From CBDFHV01 sp965247705 (GTDB lineage Bacteria > Pseudomonadota > Alphaproteobacteria > Rhodospirillales > CAMCUA01), in the NCBI GenBank assembly GCA_965247705.1, contig CBDFHV010000002.1:1-17753 (forward strand): a DNA stretch of 17,753 nt, read 5' to 3'. Below are positions 1 to 6,714 of this stretch, in pieces. The notes beneath the pieces are model-generated. The model saw nothing but the letters and a program-made list of their open reading frames with translations. It had not been told where the DNA came from and did not search any database. The position numbers and the translations under genes are program-made. The first letter of the stretch is position 1. Each line of letters opens with the position of its first letter.

Positions 1-687
1 CGGCCGATGGATGGCGGCTTCGAGATCGGCGCCGCCGTGCCCGGCGCGGTGTGTGGCGAGCATGCCGGCCTTATGGCCGCATGGCCCGGCGTCGTCGAGG
101 CGGTGGAACTGATCGGCTCGACCCAGATCCAGGGACGGGCCAGTTTCGGTGGCAACCTCTGCAACGGATCGCCCGCCGCCGATAGCGTTCCGGCGCTGAT
201 CGTCGCCGGCGCGACCGCCGTGGTGGCCGGTCCCGGAGGCCAGCGGGAGGTTCCGGTCCTGGACGTGATCACCGGTCCCGGCCAGACCTCCATCGCCAAG
301 GACGAAATCCTGGTGTCGTTCCGCCTGCCGGCACCGCCGGCGCGAACCGGCGACGCCTACCTTCGGTTCATTCCCCGCACCGAGATGGACATCGCCGTGG
401 TCGGCGTTGGCGTCTGCCTGACCCTGGACGAAAGCGGCGTCTGCCGACAGGCCCGGGTCTCCTTGGGCGCCGTGGCGCCGACACCCCTTGTGGTGGGGCC
501 GGCGGCGGACGCTCTTGTCGGCACGCCGGTGGACGAGGGTGCGCTGAAAAATCTCGCCGCGGCGGCCAGCGCCGCCTGCAAACCCATCGACGACAAGCGG
601 GGCACGATCGATTTTCGCATCAAGGTGGCGGGCGTGCTGGCCCGCCGCGCGGCCGCGATCGCCGTGGATCGCGCGAGGAGCAACTGA
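1..687 (+). CDS. FAD-binding subunit of a molybdenum hydroxylase (CoxM/XdhB type), 5'-truncated by the window edge
   Basis: This is the medium, FAD-carrying subunit of a three-subunit xanthine dehydrogenase/CO dehydrogenase-family enzyme. It passes electrons from the 2Fe-2S subunit to an external acceptor in the cytoplasm. The reading frame is open from base 1, so the true start and the N-terminal FAD motif (the AGGTDL-type loop) lie outside the window; an ATG at base 7 is probably internal. The visible part has the conserved second FAD-binding stretch IGSTQIQGRASFGGNLCNG followed by SPAADSVPAL, then the CoxM C-terminal domain with GAVAPTP and a closing basic helix. The stop codon overlaps the next start by one base (TGATG), which indicates translational coupling. 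Family assignment is secure, but the substrate cannot be told from this subunit. Confidence 0.93.
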   Translation, partial: RPMDGGFEIGAAVPGAVCGEHAGLMAAWPGVVEAVELIGSTQIQGRASFGGNLCNGSPAADSVPALIVAGATAVVAGPGGQREVPVLDVITGPGQTSIAKDEILVSFRLPAPPARTGDAYLRFIPRTEMDIAVVGVGVCLTLDESGVCRQARVSLGAVAPTPLVVGPAADALVGTPVDEGALKNLAAAASAACKPIDDKRGTIDFRIKVAGVLARRAAAIAVDRARSN

Positions 688-1169
688 TGGCCAAAACGCA
701 TGTGACGACCACCGTGAACGGCGAGCCCATGGAGTTCCTGTGCGAGCCCCAGCAGACACTGCTCGACGTGCTGCGCGACGTCCTCGGCCTGACCGGCACC
801 AAGGAGGGCTGCGCCACCGGCGACTGCGGCGCCTGCAGCGTGACGGTGGACGGGCGCCTGGTCTGCGCCTGCCTGATGCTGGGCGTGGAAGCCGAAGGCC
901 TCGCCGTCGAAACCATCGAGGGCATGGCCCACGGCGAGGCCCTGCATCCGCTGCAGCAGAAGTTCCTGGAGGAAGCGGCCCTTCAGTGCGGCATTTGCAC
1001 GCCCGGGTTCCTGATCGCGGCCAAGTCGCTTCTCGAACGCAACGCCGATCCGACGGAGACCGAGGTCCGCTATTGGCTGGCCGGCAACCTCTGCCGCTGC
1101 ACCGGCTACGACAAGATCGTGCGGGCGGTCCTCGATACCGCCGCCGATATGCGAGGAGGCGCGACATGA
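687..1169 (+). CDS. 2Fe-2S subunit of a molybdenum hydroxylase (CoxS/XdhC-like small subunit)
   Basis: This is the small iron-sulfur subunit (160 aa, the usual family length) that relays electrons from the molybdenum site to FAD. An N-terminal plant-type ferredoxin domain binds the first cluster through C42, C47, C50 and C62 (spacing C-x4-C-x2-C-x11-C). A C-terminal helical domain binds the second cluster through C101, C104, C136 and C138, in QCGICTPG and NLCRCTGY. All eight ligands are present. The gene overlaps the FAD subunit by one base, and its TGA overlaps the ATG of the large subunit (ATGA), so the three subunits are one transcription and translation unit. Identity is secure at family level. 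Confidence 0.96.
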   Translation: MAKTHVTTTVNGEPMEFLCEPQQTLLDVLRDVLGLTGTKEGCATGDCGACSVTVDGRLVCACLMLGVEAEGLAVETIEGMAHGEALHPLQQKFLEEAALQCGICTPGFLIAAKSLLERNADPTETEVRYWLAGNLCRCTGYDKIVRAVLDTAADMRGGAT

Positions 1170-3433
1170 CCGCCGAGAGTCCTGCCTACAAATGGGTCGG
1201 CACCCGGACGATCCGCCCCGACGGGGTCGACAAGGTCACCGGCCGGGCCCGCTTCGGCGCCGATTTCGACATGCCCGGGCAACTGGTGGGCCAAGTTCTG
1301 CGGAGCCCCCATGCCCATGCCCGCATTCGCGCCATCGACACGTCCAAGGCGGCGGCGTTGCCCGGCGTTAAGGCGGTAATCACCGGCGCCGACATGCCGG
1401 ATATCCCGCCCTTCGTCGAGGAGGCGGGCGAGGGGATGGTCAACTACCAGGACCTGTCCCACAACGTCATGGCGCGGAAAAAGGTGCTCTATGACGGCCA
1501 CGCGGTGGCCGCCGTCGCCGCCACCTCGGCCGCCATCGCCGACGAGGCGCTGCGCCTCATCGACGTGTCCTACGAGGTCCTGCCCCACGTTATCGACGTG
1601 GAAGCGGCCATGGAGCCGGACGCGCCCCTGCTTCACGAGACCCTGTTCACCCAAGGGGTCAGCCCGGCGGCCAAGACGCCATCCAATGTCGCCAAACGGG
1701 TGGAATTCAACAAGGGCGACGTGGCCAAGGGCTTCGCCGAGGCCGACGTGATTGTCGAGCGATCCTTCACCACCAAGGCTGTGCACCAGGGCTACATCGA
1801 GCCCCACGCCACCATCGCCAGCATTTCCGAAGACGGGCAGTGTCAGGTGTGGTGTTCGACCCAAGGCCACTTCACCGTTCGCGATATGTGCGCTCGCCTG
1901 CTCAAGATGGAACTGGCCGACATCCGCGTCACCCCGTCGGAGATCGGCGGCGGCTTCGGCGGCAAGACCCTCGTCTACCTGGAGCCGCTCGCCATCCTGC
2001 TGTCGAAGCGGTCGGGCCGGCCGGTGAAGATGGTGATGGCGCGCGAAGACGTCTTCCGTGCCTCCGGACCCACCTCGGGCGCCGCCATGCAAGTCAAGAT
2101 CGGTGCCACCAAGGACGGCCGGATCACCGCCGCCGAGGCCACGCTGAAGTACCAGGCCGGCGCCTTCCCCGGTTCGCCCATTGGCCCCGGCTGCATGTGC
2201 GCTTTCGCGCCCTATGACCTGGAGAATGCCAATGTCATCGGATTCGACGTGGTGGTCAACCGACCCAAGGTGGCGGCCTACCGGGCGCCGGGCGCGCCGA
2301 TCTCGGAATTTGCCGTCGAAGCGTTGGTGGACGAATTGGCGAAGAAGGTCGGCATCGATCCGTTGGCCTTCCGGGCTCGGAACGCGGCCAAGGAAGGCAC
2401 CCGCGCCGTTTACGGCCCCACGTTCGGACCCATCGGTTGCGCCGAGACCATCGAAGGTGCGCGCGCCCATCCCAACTATCAGGCGCCCCTGGGGCCAAAT
2501 CAAGGTCGCGGCGTGGCCACCGGCTTCTGGTTCAACGTCGGCGGCGAGTCCTCGGCGTCGGTCAGCATCAACGAGGACGGCACGGCGGAAGTGATCGAGG
2601 GCAATCCGGACATCGGCGGCTCGCGGGCGTCCATGGCCATCATGGCCGCCGAAGTGCTGGGCATCCACGTCGATAGGGTGCGGCCCCAGGTCGTCGATAC
2701 GGCGTCGGTGGGCTACTCCTTCCTGACCGGCGGCAGCCGGGTGACCTTCGCCACCGGCATGGCGGTCGTCCGCGCCGCGGAGGACGTTGTCGCGGAGCTG
2801 CGCCAGCGGGCGGCCAAGTTGTGGGACGTGGACGTGGACCGGGTGAGTTGGACGGACGGCCACGCGGTGCTGGCGGGCGCCGGCGACGGCGGCGAAAAGC
2901 CCCTCTCGTTGACCGCAATCGCCGCCACGTCCGCCAAGACCGGGGGTCCCATCGCCGGCCATTCCCAGATCAACGCCCAGGGGGCCGGCCCCTCCTTCGG
3001 GACCCACCTGTGCGACGTGGAGGTGGACCGGGAGACCGGCCGGGTCACGGTTCTGCGCTATACGGTGGTCCAGGACGCCGGCCGGGCGATCCATCCGTCC
3101 TACGTCGAGGGACAGATGCAGGGTGGCGCCGTGCAGGGCATCGGCTGGGCGCTCAACGAAGAGTACATCTACGACAAGGACGGCCGGCTGGAGAACGCGG
3201 GTTTTCTCGACTACCGCATGCCCGTGGCCTCGGACGTGCCGATGATCGACACGGTGATCGTCGAGGTGCCCAACCCCGTCCACCCCTTCGGGGTGCGCGG
3301 GGTCGGCGAGGTGCCGATCGTGCCGCCCATGGCGGCGATCGCCAACGCCATCGAGGACGCGGTGGGCTTGCGCATGACGGACCTGCCCATGTCGCCGCCC
3401 CGCGTCCTGGCCGCCCTCGAAAACGGCAGCTGA
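1166..3433 (+). CDS. Molybdopterin-binding large subunit of a xanthine dehydrogenase/CoxL-like hydroxylase
   Basis: This is the catalytic subunit (755 aa) carrying molybdopterin-cytosine-type cofactor in this family; it hydroxylates a heterocycle or aldehyde-like substrate with water as oxygen donor. The start at 1166 is fixed by the ATGA overlap with the 2Fe-2S gene and gives the usual N-terminus (KWVGTRTIRPDG...VTGRARF). Visible motifs are GGGFGGK at about residues 261-267, AYRAPGAP at about 371-378, QGGAVQGIGWAL near the C-terminus, and GVRGVGEVP with the expected catalytic glutamate near residue 715. The gene order (M, S, L) matches form I CO dehydrogenase, but the active-site loop lacks the AYRCSFR signature with its Cu-bound cysteine. 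A true CO dehydrogenase is therefore unlikely. The substrate is unassigned. Confidence 0.95.
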   Translation: MTAESPAYKWVGTRTIRPDGVDKVTGRARFGADFDMPGQLVGQVLRSPHAHARIRAIDTSKAAALPGVKAVITGADMPDIPPFVEEAGEGMVNYQDLSHNVMARKKVLYDGHAVAAVAATSAAIADEALRLIDVSYEVLPHVIDVEAAMEPDAPLLHETLFTQGVSPAAKTPSNVAKRVEFNKGDVAKGFAEADVIVERSFTTKAVHQGYIEPHATIASISEDGQCQVWCSTQGHFTVRDMCARLLKMELADIRVTPSEIGGGFGGKTLVYLEPLAILLSKRSGRPVKMVMAREDVFRASGPTSGAAMQVKIGATKDGRITAAEATLKYQAGAFPGSPIGPGCMCAFAPYDLENANVIGFDVVVNRPKVAAYRAPGAPISEFAVEALVDELAKKVGIDPLAFRARNAAKEGTRAVYGPTFGPIGCAETIEGARAHPNYQAPLGPNQGRGVATGFWFNVGGESSASVSINEDGTAEVIEGNPDIGGSRASMAIMAAEVLGIHVDRVRPQVVDTASVGYSFLTGGSRVTFATGMAVVRAAEDVVAELRQRAAKLWDVDVDRVSWTDGHAVLAGAGDGGEKPLSLTAIAATSAKTGGPIAGHSQINAQGAGPSFGTHLCDVEVDRETGRVTVLRYTVVQDAGRAIHPSYVEGQMQGGAVQGIGWALNEEYIYDKDGRLENAGFLDYRMPVASDVPMIDTVIVEVPNPVHPFGVRGVGEVPIVPPMAAIANAIEDAVGLRMTDLPMSPPRVLAALENGS

Positions 3434-3452
3434 GCCTTATGGAGCCATCGTC

Positions 3453-3698
3453 ATGGCCCGGGTGATTCTCACCGGCAACCTGGGCCAATTCACCGGTGGC
3501 GTCACCGAGGTGGAAGTGGAAGCCGCGACGGTGCGCGCGTTGATCCGCAAGCTCGAGGAGCAGTTCCCCGGACTGGGCCCGCAGCTTTCGGAAGGCTCCG
3601 CCGTCGCCATCGACGGCGAGATCTACCAGGACCACCTGCTGGAACCGATCGAACCGGACAGCGAGGTCTGTTTCCTCCCCAAGATCGGCGGTGGGTGA
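3453..3698 (+). CDS. MoaD/ThiS-family ubiquitin-like small protein
   Basis: This 81-residue protein has the beta-grasp pattern of MoaD/ThiS. It has an N-terminal beta hairpin, a helix (ATVRALIRKLEEQFPG, about residues 25-40), a strand with VAIDGEIY, and a C-terminal tail ending in three glycines after FLPKI. Family members are thiocarboxylated on the terminal glycine and donate sulfur during molybdopterin or thiamine synthesis, or act as protein modifiers. It starts 19 bases after the molybdenum-hydroxylase large subunit and is evidently in the same operon. A dedicated role in cofactor supply or sulfuration for that enzyme is a reasonable inference. A housekeeping MoaD normally sits with MoaE, which is absent here. 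The third glycine is one more than the usual GG tail. Confidence 0.85.
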   Translation: MARVILTGNLGQFTGGVTEVEVEAATVRALIRKLEEQFPGLGPQLSEGSAVAIDGEIYQDHLLEPIEPDSEVCFLPKIGGG

Positions 3699-3719
3699 GC
3701 CCCGCGTTCTGGTGGCCCC

Positions 3720-4094
3720 ATGGAAGACGACGTCCAGCCTGAAGATCAGCTCGTCCTTGAGGCCTACGCCCGCGATATCGGGTCCAGCGTCCGCTTCCAT
3801 GTCGCCCTGGGTTTCGAGGTCGAACGGGACGACGGGAACTTCGTCGTGCTGCATTGGGGCCGGTCAAAACTCTACCTGGAATCCATGCCCGAAGCGCCCC
3901 AGCCGCCGGCGTCTCCCGTTGGCAACGTGCGGATCATGGTCTCCGATGTGGACGAACGCTGGGCGGCGGCGCGGCGCCTCGGCGCCCGGGTCATCAAGCC
4001 CATCGGCGATCGATACTACGGCCTGCGGGACTTCACCATTGCCGGGCCGGACGGCATCGGCCTGCGCTTCGCCGCGCGGTTAAAGGACGGTTGA
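3720..4094 (+). CDS. VOC-superfamily (glyoxalase/bleomycin-resistance fold) protein
   Basis: This 124-residue protein is the size of a single VOC module pair. It has the hallmark start of the first module (LEAYARDIGSSVRFHVALGFEV, written by family as DI..S..F...LGFE) and the ending of the second (FTIAGPDGIGLRFA). VOC proteins bind a divalent metal or ligand and include glyoxalases, dioxygenases and drug-binding proteins, so the fold does not give a reaction. It lies 21 bases after the MoaD-like gene on the same strand and probably ends the operon. It converges on the aldo/keto reductase-like gene, with only 18 bases between the stops. No strong ribosome binding site is visible before this ATG; an overlapping frame starting at 3691 is not VOC-like and was dropped. 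Confidence 0.8.
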   Translation: MEDDVQPEDQLVLEAYARDIGSSVRFHVALGFEVERDDGNFVVLHWGRSKLYLESMPEAPQPPASPVGNVRIMVSDVDERWAAARRLGARVIKPIGDRYYGLRDFTIAGPDGIGLRFAARLKDG

Positions 4095-4112
4095 ATTCCG
4101 CCCTTCGAATCG

Positions 4113-5273
4113 TCACGTCGTCGTCAATCGTTTCAAGAGATCGATGGCCCGTTGACGGATCGGCCCTTCGGGCGCCCGCGCCTCGACCGCCTTGAGGTCC
4201 GCGAACGCGGTGGGCAGCATGCCGACGCGCCATTGAGCCAGCGCCGCTTCCAGGCGCATGGCCGGGTCGCCGGGCGTGGCGTCGGACCAGGCGCGGCGGG
4301 TTTCCCGGATGTCGAACGGTGGCACCCAGCGCGGTTGGTAGGGCGCCTCCAAGTGGTCGATTTCGCTGGCCTCCAGCCTCACGTCGACGGCGGCGACGGC
4401 GTCTTCCAGGTGCCGCATCCGGGTAACTCCCACCACCGGAGCCGCCAGCGTCGGCTTGGATAGGAGCCAAGCCAGGGCAATTTGGGCAGGCCGCACCCCT
4501 CGCCGCTTGGCCAACCCCGCCAAGCGCTTCAGGATTTCCCGGTCCCCCAGCCGTTGGTAGAGGACGTCGAGGGCGCCCTCGTCCTTGCCCCGGCGGGTGC
4601 TGGCGCCGCCTCGGGCGAGCATCCCCCGGGCGAGGGGACTGAAGGGGATCAAGCCCACGCCCGCGTCCCGGCAATAGGGGATCAGGTCCCGCTCATCGTC
4701 CCGGTGCATCAGGTTGTAGTGGTTCGACATGGAGACGAACGGCGTCCAGTCCCGCAGCGCGGCGAGATGGTTGAGGCCGGCGAACTGGTGGCTCATCATG
4801 GCCGAGGCGCCGATATAGCGAGCCTTGCCCGCCTTCACCGCGTCGTTGAGGGCCTCCATGGTCTCGCTGTCGGGGGTCAGCCAGTCGTAGCGGGGGACCT
4901 GGTAGAGGTCCACGTAATCGGTGCCCAGGCGCCGCAGGCTGGCGTCGATGGCGTCCATGATCTGCTTGCGCCCGACGCCCACGTAGTTGGGCCAGCGCCC
5001 GGCATGATTGTGGGTGATGGTGGCGAGGACCACTTTGTCCCGGGGCACCGCCTTGAGAACGACCCGGCCGACGATCTCCTCGGTAAGGCCGTCGGAGTAG
5101 ATGTCCGACATCTCGAAGAAAGTGACGCCCAGGTCGAGGGCGCGGCGCAGAATCTTGGCGCTGGTGCGTTCGTCCCGCACCCAGGGCTGCCACTTGGGCG
5201 AGCCCAGCCCCATGCAGCCGAGCGCGATACGGCTGATCTCGAGGCCGCTGCGGCCAAGGAATCCGTACTTCAT
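4113..5273 (-). CDS. Aldo/keto reductase-fold protein with degenerate catalytic tetrad and C-terminal extension
   Basis: This 386-residue protein has the full AKR (beta/alpha)8 pattern. It opens with YGFLGRSGLEISRIALGCMG, has a YVDLYQ strand and an NHYNLMHR segment, and carries the C-terminal NADPH-binding part (PVVGVTRMRHLEDAV). AKRs reduce carbonyls using Asp-Tyr-Lys-His. Aligned by eye, only Tyr59 (DIYSDG) remains. The Asp position is Glu54 (FFEMSDIY instead of FDTADVY), the Lys is Ile86 (LATITHN instead of ATK), and the His is Pro127 (LYQVPRYD instead of LYQIHRxD). About 70 residues follow the usual end of the barrel, rich in Arg, Ala and Leu and predicted helical. It is 16 bases downstream of the GlcG-like gene and likely co-transcribed. 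Classical reductase activity is doubtful; function unknown. Confidence 0.88.
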   Translation of the reverse strand: MKYGFLGRSGLEISRIALGCMGLGSPKWQPWVRDERTSAKILRRALDLGVTFFEMSDIYSDGLTEEIVGRVVLKAVPRDKVVLATITHNHAGRWPNYVGVGRKQIMDAIDASLRRLGTDYVDLYQVPRYDWLTPDSETMEALNDAVKAGKARYIGASAMMSHQFAGLNHLAALRDWTPFVSMSNHYNLMHRDDERDLIPYCRDAGVGLIPFSPLARGMLARGGASTRRGKDEGALDVLYQRLGDREILKRLAGLAKRRGVRPAQIALAWLLSKPTLAAPVVGVTRMRHLEDAVAAVDVRLEASEIDHLEAPYQPRWVPPFDIRETRRAWSDATPGDPAMRLEAALAQWRVGMLPTAFADLKAVEARAPEGPIRQRAIDLLKRLTTT

Positions 5274-5289
5274 CGCAGGCTGTTTCGGG

Positions 5290-5733
5290 TCACGCCTGGG
5301 GTTCCGGGGTCAGGCCGGCGGCCACGACGCCGGCGATGGCGACCCGTTCGTCTTCTTGCGAAGAGTCGCCGGACACGCCCACGGCGCCGATCACGTCGCC
5401 TTCAGCGTCAAGCACCAGGACGCTGCCCGGCACCGGGATAAAGCGGCCAACCGACGCCGCGGTCAAGGCGGTGACGAAGTTGGACACTTCGGAAAACTTG
5501 TCGCGGATGGCGCGGCCCGATAGCCCCATGCCCAACGCCCCCCAGGCCTTCCCGGTGGCGATCTCCACCCGCAGGATGCCGCAACCGTCCTCCCGCTTGA
5601 GGGCCACCAGATGGCCGCCCGCATCGAGGACCGCAATGGTCAGGGGCGCTAGGTCCGATCGGCGCGCCGCCTCCAGCGCATTGTCGACGATGGTGCTGGC
5701 GGCGGACAGGGGAAGGGTGGTCTTGAGGCCCAT
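5290..5733 (-). CDS. GlcG/HbpS-family (heme-degrading/heme-binding domain) protein
   Basis: This 147-residue protein has the GlcG/HbpS pattern throughout. It shows an N-terminal helix (AASTIVDNALEAARR), the strand pair ending in VLDAGGHLVALKRED, a central KAWGALGMGLSGR segment, the PGSVLVLDAEGDVIGAVGVSG core, and a final DERVAIAGVVA helix. The family includes the extracellular heme sensor HbpS, GlcG of the glycolate locus, and many proteins found near dehydrogenases with no proven reaction. No signal peptide is visible, so this copy is cytoplasmic. Its stop lies 16 bases before the start of the aldo/keto reductase-like gene, so the two probably form an operon transcribed leftward. Confidence 0.88.
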   Translation of the reverse strand: MGLKTTLPLSAASTIVDNALEAARRSDLAPLTIAVLDAGGHLVALKREDGCGILRVEIATGKAWGALGMGLSGRAIRDKFSEVSNFVTALTAASVGRFIPVPGSVLVLDAEGDVIGAVGVSGDSSQEDERVAIAGVVAAGLTPEPQA

Positions 5734-5798
5734 GGCGATGCTCGTTCCGGATGGGGAACCACCATCCTATGCGCCGCAATGTGCCGGGTCGAGCGGCT

Positions 5799-6509
5799 TC
5801 ACCCGCCGCCGAAGGGCGCCCGATGGATCAGGCGCAGGGGGGTGTCGCCATCCTCCTGGGCGAAGACGCAGAGGGCGTCTGTGGGCAAGGGCTCGTGGGC
5901 GATGGGGGCGAATAGGAGCGCCAGGGCTTCCAGTAGGCGGCGGCGGGTCTCGTCATCCTCGACCCTGCCGGTGAGGGTCATGTGGAAGCGGAACTCTTCC
6001 ATCACGTAGGGATAGCCCCAGCGGATCAACAGCGCGTCCTGGCTGGGAGTGAGGCCATTGGCGCGGAAGCGCGCCAGGTCGGCCTCCACAGCGGGCGCCC
6101 GTAGAAAATCGAATGCCGCCACGCACTCGGCGGCCAGGTGGTCCATTTCGGGCGCTGGGCGTTCGAGGGTGAGGGCAACAAATCCGAATATCTCGGACAC
6201 GTGCAAGGGTGGGCAGACGAATGCTCTCCTGGCCGCCGCGAAGGCCGTGACGGCCTCCATAAGCGCATTCTCCGTGCATTCCGGTGCCAGTCGGAAGGGC
6301 GGCTTGAGGGTGGCGTGAAAGCCGTAGTGGCGGGGAAACCGAGTCACCTCGATCACTTCCGAGGCCTCCAGCCCGGTGACGGGGACCGGGTCGAAATGGG
6401 CGTTGGTGACGGCATCGCGGCCCAGCCACCGGCTGCCGAAGGACCACAGCGGACATTTGCTTGGGGGCGTGAAGAAGATGGCGTAGCGGGGCGCGCCTTT
6501 CGCGGCCAT
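5799..6509 (-). CDS. DUF1045 / 2H-phosphoesterase family protein of phosphonate loci
   Basis: This 236-residue protein carries the two His-x-Thr motifs of the 2H phosphoesterase fold: YGFHATLKPPF (H65, T67) and FRFHMTLTGRV (H176, T178). 2H enzymes open cyclic phosphodiesters. DUF1045 members are typical of C-P lyase loci and have been suggested to work on ribose cyclic phosphate products, which would be the role of PhnP elsewhere; that role is inferred, not shown here. The ATG at 6509 is preferred over a GTG one codon upstream, because GGAGG stands about 8 bases before it. The gene is divergent from the PhnF-like regulator. A strong inverted repeat (6525-6562) sits immediately upstream of its ribosome binding site. 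Confidence 0.88.
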   Translation of the reverse strand: MAAKGAPRYAIFFTPPSKCPLWSFGSRWLGRDAVTNAHFDPVPVTGLEASEVIEVTRFPRHYGFHATLKPPFRLAPECTENALMEAVTAFAAARRAFVCPPLHVSEIFGFVALTLERPAPEMDHLAAECVAAFDFLRAPAVEADLARFRANGLTPSQDALLIRWGYPYVMEEFRFHMTLTGRVEDDETRRRLLEALALLFAPIAHEPLPTDALCVFAQEDGDTPLRLIHRAPFGGG

Positions 6510-6524
6510 CACGCCGCCTCCAGG

Positions 6525-6562
6525 CGGTCGATGGGCGCTCGGGCGAGGACGCCCATCGACCG
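6525..6562. repeat. Perfect 13-bp inverted repeat (hairpin) in the DUF1045 leader
   Basis: CGGTCGATGGGCG at 6525-6537 is repeated in inverted orientation as CGCCCATCGACCG at 6550-6562. The 12-base loop contains a further CTCG-GG-CGAG pairing. The structure ends 15 bases before the DUF1045 ATG on the minus strand, just ahead of the GGAGG. In that gene's transcript it would form a very stable GC-rich stem in the 5' leader, able to affect translation, RNA stability or transcript end formation. It could also be a DNA-level operator. There is no U-run on either side, so it is not a standard intrinsic terminator. Confidence 0.85.
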
Positions 6563-6656
6563 ACTCCGGCCAACCGTGTCCACTGGCGTTGCGTCGCCGG
6601 ATTTCGCTTCTCGGACCTGCCGTCCCATGATTGCCCCGCTCACCACCAAATTTATC

Positions 6657-6674
6657 TAGACAATTACTTGTCTA
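6657..6674. promoter_or_regulatory. Probable PhnF operator (inverted repeat) in the divergent promoter region
   Basis: TAGACAA-TTAC-TTGTCTA is a perfect 7-bp-arm inverted repeat, with partial extension outward (AT..AT on both sides). It is in an AT-rich island in otherwise GC-rich DNA and runs into TATATATA at 6673-6680, a possible -10 region. It lies 41 bases upstream of the regulator ATG at 6715 and about 150 bases upstream of the divergent DUF1045 gene. GntR/HutC-type regulators bind such palindromes. Autoregulation and joint control of both divergent units is the natural reading, inferred from position. Confidence 0.75.
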
Positions 6675-6714
6675 TATATATCATGGGAGCCTGTGGTGGG
6701 CAAGGAGTGGCGCC

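Noticed and set aside
740..1165. N-terminal extension of the large subunit reaching back to 740
   Set aside because: This part is an Arg-rich frame-shifted reading of the 2Fe-2S gene; the family N-terminus starts at the ATG at 1166, which overlaps the preceding stop.
1106..3283. A 725-codon open frame antisense to the large molybdenum-hydroxylase subunit
   Set aside because: It is a GC-rich shadow frame: low-complexity His/Gly/Arg/Asp-rich translation, no domain, and fully covered by a well-supported gene on the other strand.
1..3433. Form I CO dehydrogenase (coxMSL)
   Set aside because: The gene order fits, but the diagnostic AYRCSFR loop is replaced by AYRAPGAP, so a CO-oxidising role is not supported.
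6631..6714. Upstream start for the PhnF-like regulator
   Set aside because: It would translate through the palindromic operator and the TATATATA element, and adds residues that do not resemble the family N-terminus.
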